Part shown: positions 8,799 to 20,612 of the stretch, piece after piece
Layout of the letters: each line of letters begins with the position of its first letter
How positions within the stretch are numbered: position 1 is the stretch's first letter
Source: Enterobacter_D sp963521185
GTDB lineage: Bacteria; Pseudomonadota; Gammaproteobacteria; Enterobacterales; Enterobacteriaceae
Direction of reading: 5' to 3'
Assembly: GCA_963521185.1 (NCBI GenBank)
Contig: CAUQTV010000006.1
Location: 1 to 64,000, forward strand
Length of the DNA: 64,000 nucleotides
Translations under genes and position numbers: made by a program
The notes under the pieces: generated by a model
Database searches by the model: none
What the model was told of the DNA's origin: nothing
What the model saw: the letters and a program-made list of their open reading frames with translations, nothing else

Positions 8799-8813
8799 TG
8801 TTATAACATAACA
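8799..8813 (-). promoter_or_regulatory. Zur-like operator
   Basis: TGTTATAACATAACA matches the core TGTTATA-N-TATAACA of enterobacterial Zur boxes at 13 of the 14 defined positions. It sits 16 bp upstream of the mini-protein start and would overlap the operon promoter. This supports repression by zinc-loaded Zur. Binding is inferred, not shown. Confidence 0.75.
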
Positions 8814-8878
8814 ATAATGAGTTCAGACGCTGTTGTAAACGGCAGGCGAAATCAGGAGTACGTCAAAATGTTTCAGAT

Positions 8879-8900
8879 ATCCCTTCCCGAAGGAAGGGAT
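8879..8900 (-). terminator. mltB hairpin with CUUCGG loop
   Basis: Nine-bp stem ATCCCTTCC/GGAAGGGAT closing on a UUCG-type loop, 5 bp past the mltB stop. The U-tract is poor (ATCTGAAAC), so it may act mainly as a stable 3' end. Confidence 0.6.
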
Positions 8901-8905
8901 GAGGA

Positions 8906-9991
8906 TCACTTCACGCGGGAGAGCGCCACCGTCTGACCAAGCTGCCAGACCGCCATCGCATAGTGCGTGCTGTGGTTATAACGGGTAATCGCAAAGAAGT
9001 TTGGCAGCCCATACCAGTATTCATACCCGGTGCCGACATCAAGGCGCAGCAGGCTGACCTGTTGATGATTGCCCAGCGGCTGCTGCGGCGTTAACCCGAC
9101 GGCGGCCAGCTGCGCGACGCTGTACTGAGTTTTAAAGCCGTTTTCAAGGCCCGGTGCCTGACCATTCGCCGGGATCGCCACCGCGTCGCCTTTCACCCAG
9201 CCGTGGGCTTTGAAGTAGTTTGCCACGCTGCCAATGGCATCCACCGGATCCCACAGGTTAATGTGCCCGTCGCCATTAAAATCAACGGCATACTCTTTGT
9301 AAGAGGACGGCATAAACTGCCCGTAACCCATGGCCCCCGCAAACGAGCCTTTCAGGTCAAGGGGATCGTCGCTTTCATCACGCGCCATCAACAGGAAGGT
9401 TTCCAGTTCACCGGCGAAATAGTTCGCCCGACGCGGATAGGCGAAGGAGAGCGTCGCCAGCGCATCGAGAATACGGGTTTTGCCCATCACCCGTCCCCAG
9501 CGGGTTTCCACGCCAATAATGCCGACGATAATTTCCGGCGGCACGCCATAAACCTGCCAGGCGCGGGTGAGCGCATCTTCATATTGATTCCAGAAAACAA
9601 CGCCGTTCTGCACGTTATCCGGGGTAATAAACTGTTTGCGGTAGCGCAGCCAGGCCCCGTTTGGCCCCGATGGCGGCAGTCCGGTGGTCGGCGCTTGCTT
9701 GTCCATCAGACGCAGCACGTAATCCAGACGCTTCGCCTGCGAGAGGATCTCATGCAGCTGCTGACGGTCAAAACCGTGCTTGCTCACCATCTTATCGATG
9801 AACTGCTCCGCCGCCGGGTTATTGGCAAAATCGCCGCCCGACATCAGCATACTGTGCTGCGGTTCTAACAGAAAACCGCCGGACGGCGATCCGGTGGTGA
9901 CCGTTTGTGCCTGAGTAGTTTTAGGTTTGCTGCTGCAAGCGGAGAGCAAAACAAGGACGGACAACAGAGCTGCGTGACGACGCTTAAACAT
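8906..9991 (-). CDS. mltB: Membrane-bound lytic murein transglycosylase B
   Basis: Outer-membrane lipoprotein (GH103/SLT family) that cleaves peptidoglycan glycan strands to 1,6-anhydro products. 361 residues from MFKRRHAALL, the E. coli length; lipobox LSAC with C19; catalytic glutamate E162 in VETRWGRVMG; family motifs GAMGYGQFMPSSY and VDFNGDGHINLWDP. The upstream in-frame ATG 20 codons earlier is rejected because the lipoprotein signal begins at the chosen start. Neighbours are unusual: the zinc operon follows and norR precedes, where E. coli has pncC and srl genes. Confidence 0.96.
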   Translation of the reverse strand: MFKRRHAALLSVLVLLSACSSKPKTTQAQTVTTGSPSGGFLLEPQHSMLMSGGDFANNPAAEQFIDKMVSKHGFDRQQLHEILSQAKRLDYVLRLMDKQAPTTGLPPSGPNGAWLRYRKQFITPDNVQNGVVFWNQYEDALTRAWQVYGVPPEIIVGIIGVETRWGRVMGKTRILDALATLSFAYPRRANYFAGELETFLLMARDESDDPLDLKGSFAGAMGYGQFMPSSYKEYAVDFNGDGHINLWDPVDAIGSVANYFKAHGWVKGDAVAIPANGQAPGLENGFKTQYSVAQLAAVGLTPQQPLGNHQQVSLLRLDVGTGYEYWYGLPNFFAITRYNHSTHYAMAVWQLGQTVALSRVK

Positions 9992-10093
9992 GGGACATCC
10001 ATATAACAATTTCAGCCAGAGTGAATTATGGTAAAGCATCTGGCTATCCACAAGGAAGCGGCACAGACAGGCAATTCTTTTCTGCCTGCGTTT

Positions 10094-11608
<1,515 letters not shown>

Positions 11609-11619
11609 AATTACCTCGC

Positions 11620-11677
11620 TGTCATTTTGACAATGCCCATTGTCATTATGACAGCTTAACACAGCGTCATTTTGACA
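11620..11677. promoter_or_regulatory. Three NorR binding sites (enhancers)
   Basis: Three copies of the core GTCAT[TA][TA]TGAC: 11620-11632 (TGTCATTTTGACA), 11641-11653 (TGTCATTATGACA) and 11665-11677 (CGTCATTTTGACA). Spacing is 21 and 24 bp. E. coli norR-norV has the same number of sites, all needed for activation; NorR also represses its own gene from them. Confidence 0.9.
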
Positions 11678-11729
11678 CTCTCTTTTTTAGAGAAACCTAA
11701 AATAGATATAAAAACAATAAGTTAAAAAC

Positions 11730-11745
11730 TGGCACGCATCTTGAT
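11730..11745 (+). promoter_or_regulatory. norV sigma54 promoter
   Basis: TGGCAC, five bases, TTGAT: a perfect -24 element with a -12 element that lacks the usual C of TTGC. It lies 53 bp after the last NorR site and 47 bp before the norV start, the geometry expected for NorR-driven transcription. Confidence 0.75.
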
Positions 11746-11792
11746 AAAGGATAACCATCTGATTAAAAACGACTGTGTTAATTGAGGTTACC

Positions 11793-13235
11793 ATGACGAT
11801 CCACGTAAAAAATAATATTCACTGGGTAGGACAGCGCGACTGGGAAGTGCGTGATTTCCACGGCACCGAGTACAAAACCACAAAGGGCAGCAGCTACAAC
11901 AGCTATTTGATCCGCGAAGGAAAAAATGTGCTGATCGATACGGTCGATCATAAATTCAGCCGCGAGTTCGTGCAGAACCTGCGCGGCGAAATCAATCTCG
12001 CCGACATCGACTACATCATCATTAACCACGCCGAAGAGGATCATGCAGGCGCGTTAACCGAGCTGATGTCGCACATCCCGGACACGCCGATCTACTGCAC
12101 CACCAACGCCATCGACTCCATCAACGGTCACCATCATCATCCGGAGTGGAACTTCCATACCGTGAAAACCGGCGATGCGCTGGACATTGGCAACGGCAAG
12201 CAGCTGATTTTTGTTGAAACGCCCATGCTGCACTGGCCGGATAGCATGATGACCTACCTGACCGGCGACGCGGTGCTGTTCAGCAACGACGCCTTTGGTC
12301 AGCACTACTGCGACGAACGGCTGTTCAACGACGAGGTGGATCAGGCCGAGCTGTTTGAGCAATGCCTGCGCTATTACGCCAATATTCTGACGCCGTTCAG
12401 CCGCCTGGTGACGCCAAAAATTACCGAGATTTTGGGCTTTAACCTGCCGGTGGAGATGATTGCCACATCCCACGGCGTGGTCTGGCGTGACAACCCGACG
12501 CAGATCGTCGAGCGCTACCTGCAATGGGCGGCGGATTATCAGGAAGATCGCATCACCCTGTTCTACGACACCATGTCCAACAACACCCGCATGATGGCCG
12601 ACGCCATTGCGCAGGGCATTAACGAAGTGGATCCGAACGTGGCGGTGAAAATCTTCAACGTGGCGCGCAGCGATAAAAACGAGATCCTCACCAATGTGTT
12701 CCGCTCAAAAGGCGTGCTGGTGGGTACGTCCACTATGAACAACGTGATGATGCCAAAAATCGCCGGACTGGTGGAGGAGATAACCGGCCTGCGCTTTCGT
12801 AACAAACGCGCCAGTGCCTTCGGCTCCCACGGCTGGAGCGGCGGCGCGGTTGATCGCCTCTCAACCCGCTTACAGGATGCCGGTTTTGACATGTCGATGA
12901 GCCTGAAGGCCAAATGGCGTCCGGACATCGACGCGCTTGAGAACTGCCGCCAGCACGGCCGCGATATCGCCCGTCAGTGGGCGCTCGCACCGCTGCCGGA
13001 TGCCCGCGCAGTAGCCCGCCCGCAGCAAGAAGCGTGCGCCTGTGCCGCGCCCGCCGACCTGGGGCCGCAAATGCAGTGCAGCGTCTGCCAGTGGATTTAC
13101 GATCCCGCCCAGGGCGAGCCGATGCAGGATGTCGCCCCAGGCACGCCGTGGTCAGCCGTGCCTGACAGCTTCCTGTGTCCGGAGTGCTCGCTGGGCAAAG
13201 CCGTGTTTGACGAACTGGCAACGGAGGCACAATGA
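11793..13235 (+). CDS. norV: Anaerobic nitric oxide reductase flavorubredoxin
   Basis: Flavodiiron protein that reduces NO to N2O in the cytoplasm under low oxygen. 480 residues: metallo-beta-lactamase-like di-iron domain with NHAEEDHAG (ligands H79, E81, D83, H84) and H147/D166/H227-type positions further on, flavodoxin domain (FYDTMSNNTRMMAD, about 255-395), linker, and C-terminal rubredoxin with cysteines 429, 432, 462 and 465. Start MTIHVKNNIHWVG follows GAGG; the six upstream codons in frame are not conserved. Overlaps norW by 4 bp (ATGA). Confidence 0.97.
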   Translation: MTIHVKNNIHWVGQRDWEVRDFHGTEYKTTKGSSYNSYLIREGKNVLIDTVDHKFSREFVQNLRGEINLADIDYIIINHAEEDHAGALTELMSHIPDTPIYCTTNAIDSINGHHHHPEWNFHTVKTGDALDIGNGKQLIFVETPMLHWPDSMMTYLTGDAVLFSNDAFGQHYCDERLFNDEVDQAELFEQCLRYYANILTPFSRLVTPKITEILGFNLPVEMIATSHGVVWRDNPTQIVERYLQWAADYQEDRITLFYDTMSNNTRMMADAIAQGINEVDPNVAVKIFNVARSDKNEILTNVFRSKGVLVGTSTMNNVMMPKIAGLVEEITGLRFRNKRASAFGSHGWSGGAVDRLSTRLQDAGFDMSMSLKAKWRPDIDALENCRQHGRDIARQWALAPLPDARAVARPQQEACACAAPADLGPQMQCSVCQWIYDPAQGEPMQDVAPGTPWSAVPDSFLCPECSLGKAVFDELATEAQ

Positions 13236-14380
13236 GCAACAGTATCGTCATCATTGGATCGGGCTTCGCCGCCCGCCAACTGGTGAAAAACATCCGTAAA
13301 CTGGATGAGCGCGTACCGCTCACGCTGATTGCCGCCGATAGCATTGATGAGTACAACAAGCCGGATCTCAGCCATGTCATCAGCCAGGGCCAGCGTGCGC
13401 AGGATCTCACCCGTCAGACGGCGGGCGAGTTTGCCGAACAGTTCAACCTGCGTCTGTTTCCGGACACTCAGGTAATGGAGATCGACGCCACGGCGCGGGT
13501 GGTGAGCAGCCAGCAACAGCAGTGGCACTACGACAAACTGGTGCTGGCAACCGGCGCGGCGGCGTGGGTGCCGCCGGTTCCCGGCCATGAGCTGATGCTC
13601 ACGCTCAACAGCCAGCAGGCGTATCGGGAGTGCGAGGGAGAACTTGCCGATGCGCAGCGGGTGATGATTGTCGGGAGCGGATTGATTGGCACCGAGCTGG
13701 CGATGGATTTCTGCCGCGCGGGCAAAGCCGTGACGCTGATTGACAACGCCGCCAGCGTGCTGGCCTCGCTGATGCCGCCGGAAGTGAGCAGTCGCTTACA
13801 GCATTGTCTGACGGAGATGGGTATTCATCTGTTACTGAAATCGCAGCTGGCCTCCCTTGAGCGCACACCCTTGGGGATCCGCGCCAAGCTGGACGGTGGG
13901 CGCAGTGTCGAGGTGGATGCGGTGATCGCCGCCACCGGTTTACGCCCGGCCACGGCGCTTGCCCGGCGGGCAGGCGTGACGGTGAACCACGGCGTGGTGG
14001 TGGACCGCTATTTACAGAGCAGCGAGGCGAACATTTTTGCGCTGGGCGACTGCGCGGAGATCGACGGCCAGGTGCTGCCGTTCCTGCAACCGATTCAGTT
14101 AAGCGCGATGACGCTGGCGAAAAATCTCACCGGCAGTCGTGCGCCGCTGATGCTGCCCCCGATGCTGGTAAAAGTGAAAACCCCCGCGCTGCCGCTGCAT
14201 CTGGCCGGTGAGACGCCGCGCCGGGATTTACACTGGCAGATCGAAACCACCCCGGACGGCATGGTGGCAAAAGGGTTTGACGGCGAGCGCCTGCGCGCAT
14301 TTGTGGTCAGCGAAGCGCGCATGAAAGAGGCGTTTGGGTTGTTAAAACAGTTACCGGCCCAGGCGATTGCGCCGGAGTAA
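13232..14380 (+). CDS. norW: NADH:flavorubredoxin reductase
   Basis: FAD enzyme passing electrons from NADH to the rubredoxin domain of NorV. 382 residues (E. coli 377): N-terminal FAD-binding IVIIGSGFAARQL, second Rossmann motif VMIVGSGLIGTELAMDF, and FALGDCAEI near residue 270. Start overlaps the norV stop (ATGA), so the pair is translated together from the NorR/sigma54 promoter. A pair of inverted REPs follows. Confidence 0.95.
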   Translation: MSNSIVIIGSGFAARQLVKNIRKLDERVPLTLIAADSIDEYNKPDLSHVISQGQRAQDLTRQTAGEFAEQFNLRLFPDTQVMEIDATARVVSSQQQQWHYDKLVLATGAAAWVPPVPGHELMLTLNSQQAYRECEGELADAQRVMIVGSGLIGTELAMDFCRAGKAVTLIDNAASVLASLMPPEVSSRLQHCLTEMGIHLLLKSQLASLERTPLGIRAKLDGGRSVEVDAVIAATGLRPATALARRAGVTVNHGVVVDRYLQSSEANIFALGDCAEIDGQVLPFLQPIQLSAMTLAKNLTGSRAPLMLPPMLVKVKTPALPLHLAGETPRRDLHWQIETTPDGMVAKGFDGERLRAFVVSEARMKEAFGLLKQLPAQAIAPE

Positions 14381-14394
14381 TGGGTGTTAGTTCT

Positions 14395-14469
14395 GTAGGC
14401 CCGGTAAGCCTGCGCCACCGGGCAAGTACATCAGATCACGCCGGGCGGCACTGCGTTTGCCCGGCCTAC
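14395..14469. repeat. Inverted REP pair (BIME-like)
   Basis: Two opposed REP units, 14395-14424 (begins GTAGGCCCGGTAAGCCTGCG) and 14440-14469 (ends TTTGCCCGGCCTAC), lie between the convergent norW and nickel permease genes. Stem-loops of this type often protect or end transcripts on both sides. Confidence 0.85.
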
Positions 14470-14484
14470 AGGGCGGCAGATGCC

Positions 14485-15510
14485 TCAGCTGTGCACCGTC
14501 AGCGAATCGTACCCTTTCCAGCGGTAGTTCAGCATCGAAATCAGCCAGCAGGCGATGAACAGCCCCACGACGATAAACCCTGCGTTGCCGAGATTTTCGT
14601 TCAGCACCCCAATGTAATCCCACAGGCCGCCGCTCAGGCCCAGCTTATCCATCATCAGCCCGAGCGCTTCCAGCCCGCCGATAAACAGCGCCACCACCAC
14701 CGACGTACCGGTAATGGTCATGTTGTAATAAATCTTGCGCTGCGGTTTATCAAAGGCCCAGCCGTACGCGCCGACCATCAGCACATTGTCGAGGGTATCG
14801 ATAAGCGCCATGCCGCTGGCAAACAAGGCCGGAAAGATCATGATCGACCAGATAGACATACCGTGGGACGCGCTGGCCGCTGAAATGCCCAGCACGCCAA
14901 TTTCGGTGGCGGTATCAAAGCCGAGGCCAAATAAAAAGCCCACCAGATACATGTGCCAGCTTTTGCCGATCAGGCGAAACGTGCGGCTAAACAGCCAGTT
15001 CATCACCCCGCCCTTCGCGGCTAAATCCAGGCTCTCGCTGACGGGTTTCCCCTGCTTGAGGGCCTGAAAACTGCGCCAGACGCCGCGCAGGATCACCAGG
15101 TTAACCAGCGCCATCGCCAGCAGGAACACCGCTGAAACGGCGGTGCCAATCATGCCGCCGGTTTCGTGAAACCATGCCATTTTGTCCTGGAATGCCGCCG
15201 CCGTGGCGGCAATCGCCAGCGAGGCCAGCACCACAATCGACGAGTGGCCCAGTGAAAACCAGGCACCTACGCCGAACGGGCGTTTACCCTGCTGCATCAT
15301 CTTGCGCGTCACGTTATCAATGGCGGCGATATGGTCAGCGTCCACCGCATGGCGCAGGCCGTAGCACCATGCCAGCAGGCTTGCGGCCATCAGCGCCGGG
15401 CTTTGCGCGAACACGTGCCACGCCCAGCCCCATGCCAGCAGATTTGCCATTACCAGCGCCAGAATCAGCAGCGCGGCACGCGGTTCTGCGCTTAAAATTC
15501 GCATAAACAT
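14485..15510 (-). CDS. HoxN/NixA-family nickel/cobalt permease
   Basis: Inner-membrane NiCoT transporter of 341 residues with about eight membrane segments. The defining signature RHAVDADHIAAIDN is at residues 53-66 (H54, D57, D59 and H60 being the metal-selectivity positions), followed by LGHSS and LGFDTATEI, all family motifs. Start MFMRILSAEP is preceded by AAGGGG; ORF extension upstream would overlap the hypF end. Only 13 bp separate it from hypF, so it closes the hydN-fdhF-hypF operon and probably supplies nickel for the NiFe hydrogenase made by hyc and hyp. E. coli has no gene at this place. Substrate preference Ni over Co is inferred from context. Confidence 0.92.
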   Translation of the reverse strand: MFMRILSAEPRAALLILALVMANLLAWGWAWHVFAQSPALMAASLLAWCYGLRHAVDADHIAAIDNVTRKMMQQGKRPFGVGAWFSLGHSSIVVLASLAIAATAAAFQDKMAWFHETGGMIGTAVSAVFLLAMALVNLVILRGVWRSFQALKQGKPVSESLDLAAKGGVMNWLFSRTFRLIGKSWHMYLVGFLFGLGFDTATEIGVLGISAASASHGMSIWSIMIFPALFASGMALIDTLDNVLMVGAYGWAFDKPQRKIYYNMTITGTSVVVALFIGGLEALGLMMDKLGLSGGLWDYIGVLNENLGNAGFIVVGLFIACWLISMLNYRWKGYDSLTVHS

Positions 15511-15523
15511 CGTGTTACCCCTT

Positions 15524-17728
<2,205 letters not shown>

Positions 17729-17737
17729 CTTGCCTTG

Positions 17738-19885
17738 TTATACCGCCGCTTCACGCAGGCGATTTTTCATCTCTCTGTAGGTGGTCTGAGTGTAATCTTC
17801 CGCCCAGCGCTGATCGTTGATTGCGCTCACTTTAACCGCGCAATATTTGGTTTCCGGCGTTTTGGAAATGGGATCGAGATTGTCCTGGGTCAGTTCGTTA
17901 CAGGCACCAATCCACCACTGATAGGTCATGTAAACGCTGCCCACATTGATGCGCTCGTTGACGTCTGCACGGCTGATGACCTTGCCGCGACGCGACTCGA
18001 CCCACACCAGTTGCTGATCCTTAATGCCCATCGCCCGCGCGTCGTCCGGGTTGATTTGCACATAGCCCGGCTCGTCCGCCAGCGTTTGCAGGGCGGCGCA
18101 GTTGCCGGTCATGGAGCGACAGGAGTAGTGTCCGACTTCGCGCACGGTGCACAGCACCAGCGGGTAGTGCTCATCCGGCACTTCCGCAGGCGCGCGCCAC
18201 GGGGCGGCAAACAGATGCCCTTTGCCGTCTGGCGTATCGAACTGATTGCCTTTATAGAGATAAGGCGTGCCGGGGTGATCCAGCGTCGGGCACGGCCACT
18301 GCACGTGGCCCATATCGCCCATTTTCTCGTAAGTGACACCGAAGAACAGCGGGCACAGCGAACGCAGCTCATCCCAGATTTGCTGGTTGTTCTCGTAGTG
18401 CATCGGGTAGCCCATTTCGGTGGCGATCAGGCTGATGATTTCCCAGTCACGCTTAACGTTGTACTGCGCATCCACGGCTTTTTCGAAGCGCTGGAAACCG
18501 CGATCCGCGCAGGTAAACACGCCGCCGTGTTCGCCCCAGGAGGTGGCGGGCAGCAGCACGTCGGCCTGCTCGGCGGTTTTGGTCATAAAGATGTCCTGTA
18601 CCACCACAAAATCGAGCGCCTCAAACCCTTTGCGCACGAGGCCCAGATCCGCTTCGGTCTGGAGCGGATCTTCGCCCATGATGTAATAGGCTTTCACCTT
18701 GCCTTCCAGCGCCAGGTGCGGCACTTCGGTGATGCGCACGCCGACTTTATCGTCCATATCCTCAACGTTAATGCCCCAGGCGCTGGCGAATTTCGCCCGC
18801 ACGTCCGGGTCAACCACGTCCTGATAGCCAGGGAACTGGTTAGGGATCACACCCATATCACACGCGCCCTGCACGTTGTTTTGCCCGCGCACCGGGCCGA
18901 CGCCGACGTGTTCGCGGCCCAGGTTTCCGGTCAACAGCGCCAGGCTCGACAGCCCTTTCACCACGTCCACCGCCTGGCCGAACTGGGTCACGCCCATGCC
19001 CCACATAATGGTGGCTGACGGTGCGGCGGCATAAGTGCGCATCGCCTGGCGAATTTGCTGGGCGGAAACACCGGTCAGGTGCTCCACGTCTTCCGGCGCG
19101 TACCCTTTCACGGTTTCGCGATAGGCTTCAAGCCCGGTGGCGAAGCTGGCAACGTACTCTTTATCGTAGAGTTCTTCTTCTAACAGCACGTAGCCAAAGG
19201 CGTTGACCAGCGCCATATTGCAGCCGTTTTTGATTTGCAGATGCTGATCGGCAATACGCGCGGTTTCGATGCGACGCGGATCGCAAACGATGATTTTGGC
19301 CCCGTTCTGTTTGGCCTTGATCACCCGGCGTGCGACGATGGGGTGCGAATCCGCACAGTTGTAGCCGAAGACCAGCAGGCAGCGGGAGTGTTCGATATCG
19401 CCAATGGAGTTACTCATTGCGCCGTTGCCCAGCGTCTCCTGTAGCCCCGCCACCGACGGCCCGTGACACACGCGCGCGCAGCAGTCGACGTTATTGGTGT
19501 TGAGCACGCCGCGAGCAAATTTCTGCATCACATAGTTGGTTTCATTGCCGGTGCCGCGCGACGAACCGGTGGTCATTATCGACCGTGGGCCAAACTGGGC
19601 TTTGATGTCACCGAGGCGTTTCGCGGTGTAGCGGATGGCTTCGTCCCAGCTTACCGGTGTGAGCTTGCCGCCTTTTTCATAGCGGATCATCGGCTGCGTC
19701 AGACGCGGCGTCAGCAGTTTTGTGTCGTTGAGGAAATCCCAGCCGTAGTAGCCTTTCAGGCACAGCTGGTTCTGGTTGGTGACCCCTTCCGCCGCTTCGG
19801 CACGAATGATTTTGTTGTTATCAACGACCAGTTTAAGTTTGCAGCCCGCGCCGCAGTAAGGACAAACGCTAGTGATTTTTTTCAT
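17738..19885 (-). CDS. fdhF: Formate dehydrogenase H-like molybdoenzyme, cysteine form
   Basis: Oxidises formate to CO2 and would feed electrons through HydN/HycB-type proteins to hydrogenase 3. 715 residues from MKKITSVCPYCG, the length of E. coli FdhF. 4Fe-4S ligands C8, C11, C15 and C42; TGSSRGTGNETNYV; RVCHGPSVAG with C140 (codon TGT) where FdhF has selenocysteine 140 (TGA), and H141 conserved. So it is read through without SelC/SelB. The ORF extends 64 codons upstream into the hydN gap, but SD and homology place the start at 19885. It sits in a hydN operon, so it is a paralogue or substitute of the classical selenoenzyme, which may be elsewhere in the genome. Confidence 0.93.
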   Translation of the reverse strand: MKKITSVCPYCGAGCKLKLVVDNNKIIRAEAAEGVTNQNQLCLKGYYGWDFLNDTKLLTPRLTQPMIRYEKGGKLTPVSWDEAIRYTAKRLGDIKAQFGPRSIMTTGSSRGTGNETNYVMQKFARGVLNTNNVDCCARVCHGPSVAGLQETLGNGAMSNSIGDIEHSRCLLVFGYNCADSHPIVARRVIKAKQNGAKIIVCDPRRIETARIADQHLQIKNGCNMALVNAFGYVLLEEELYDKEYVASFATGLEAYRETVKGYAPEDVEHLTGVSAQQIRQAMRTYAAAPSATIMWGMGVTQFGQAVDVVKGLSSLALLTGNLGREHVGVGPVRGQNNVQGACDMGVIPNQFPGYQDVVDPDVRAKFASAWGINVEDMDDKVGVRITEVPHLALEGKVKAYYIMGEDPLQTEADLGLVRKGFEALDFVVVQDIFMTKTAEQADVLLPATSWGEHGGVFTCADRGFQRFEKAVDAQYNVKRDWEIISLIATEMGYPMHYENNQQIWDELRSLCPLFFGVTYEKMGDMGHVQWPCPTLDHPGTPYLYKGNQFDTPDGKGHLFAAPWRAPAEVPDEHYPLVLCTVREVGHYSCRSMTGNCAALQTLADEPGYVQINPDDARAMGIKDQQLVWVESRRGKVISRADVNERINVGSVYMTYQWWIGACNELTQDNLDPISKTPETKYCAVKVSAINDQRWAEDYTQTTYREMKNRLREAAV

Positions 19886-19922
19886 CAGTAACAGACCTGT
19901 TAAAAGTTGAAAGAGGTTGAGA

Positions 19923-20468
19923 TTAAAACAGCAGTGAAGAGGCGGTATCGAGCGCGGCGCGGCGGCGTTTTTCCGCGCTGAGTTGCTCCAGCATGTCGCG
20001 ATCGACACATACCAGCGCGTTGGTCGGGCAGACATCCATACAGGCCGGACCGGCTTCGCGGTGATAGCACAAATCACATTTGTTGGCTTCGGCCTTCTCA
20101 GCCCGCACGTTCAGGCCCGCGCCGCTGTTGCGAACGACCGGGCGCACCACCACTTCCATCGCGCCGTAGGGGCAGGCCACCACGCAGGTTTTGCAGCCAA
20201 TGCAGCGTTCCTGCATCACATGCACAAAGCCTTTGTCACGGCTGATCGCCCCGTTCGGGCAGACGTTGGCGCAGGGCGCGTCTTCGCACTGGCGGCACAG
20301 CGTGGCGGTAGAGACGTTCACGCCTTTGATAACGTGAATGCGCGGTAAAAAGGTGGTGGGGGTCAGGGATGCGCAGTCCTGGTGTTCCTGGTGAGAAACA
20401 ACGCATGCGACTTCGCAGGTGCGGCAGCCAATACACTTACTGGCGTCCGCCATGATGAAACGGTTCAT
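19923..20468 (-). CDS. hydN: Electron transport 4Fe-4S protein HydN
   Basis: Ferredoxin-like subunit of 181 residues (E. coli 175) carrying four 4Fe-4S motifs: CIGCRTCEVAC, CRQCEDAPCANVCP, CIGCKTCVVACP and CDLCYHREAGPACMDVCP. It links formate dehydrogenase H to the hydrogenase side and is close to HycB. Start MNRFIMADASKC by homology; the 14 upstream codons are not conserved and lie beside the sigma54-like promoter. First gene of the operon hydN-fdhF-hypF-nickel permease. Confidence 0.95.
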   Translation of the reverse strand: MNRFIMADASKCIGCRTCEVACVVSHQEHQDCASLTPTTFLPRIHVIKGVNVSTATLCRQCEDAPCANVCPNGAISRDKGFVHVMQERCIGCKTCVVACPYGAMEVVVRPVVRNSGAGLNVRAEKAEANKCDLCYHREAGPACMDVCPTNALVCVDRDMLEQLSAEKRRRAALDTASSLLF

Positions 20469-20505
20469 CCGATTCTCCAGCATTATGGGGTCATACGCCG
20501 GAGTA

Positions 20506-20521
20506 TTCACGAATCGTGCCA
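20506..20521 (-). promoter_or_regulatory. Candidate sigma54 promoter of hydN
   Basis: Minus strand TGGCAC (20516-20521), five bases, GTGAA (20506-20510). The -24 half is perfect; the -12 half lacks GC. It is 38 bp upstream of the hydN start. E. coli hydN-hypF is sigma54/FhlA dependent, which supports the reading. Confidence 0.55.
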
Positions 20522-20577
20522 GTTTTTAAGATTATGAAATATAGGGAAATATTTAAAGTCGTTGCCCAGAAACCCCT

Positions 20578-20601
20578 GTCATCGTCACTTGTGACGATGA
20601 C
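20578..20601. promoter_or_regulatory. 24-bp palindrome, candidate FhlA site or ascG 3' hairpin
   Basis: Perfect arms GTCATCGTCAC and GTGACGATGAC around TT. It lies 57 bp upstream of the hydN -24 element and 11 bp past the ascG stop. No U-tract follows on the ascG side. It shares TCAT..CGTCA with repeats upstream of hypA and hycB, which suggests an FhlA upstream site. Confidence 0.5.
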
Positions 20602-20612
20602 GGATGACGACG

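Noticed and set aside
17738..20077. 779-codon version of fdhF
   Set aside because: The first 64 codons overlap hydN and lack homology; MKKITSVCPYCG at 19885 is the conserved start.
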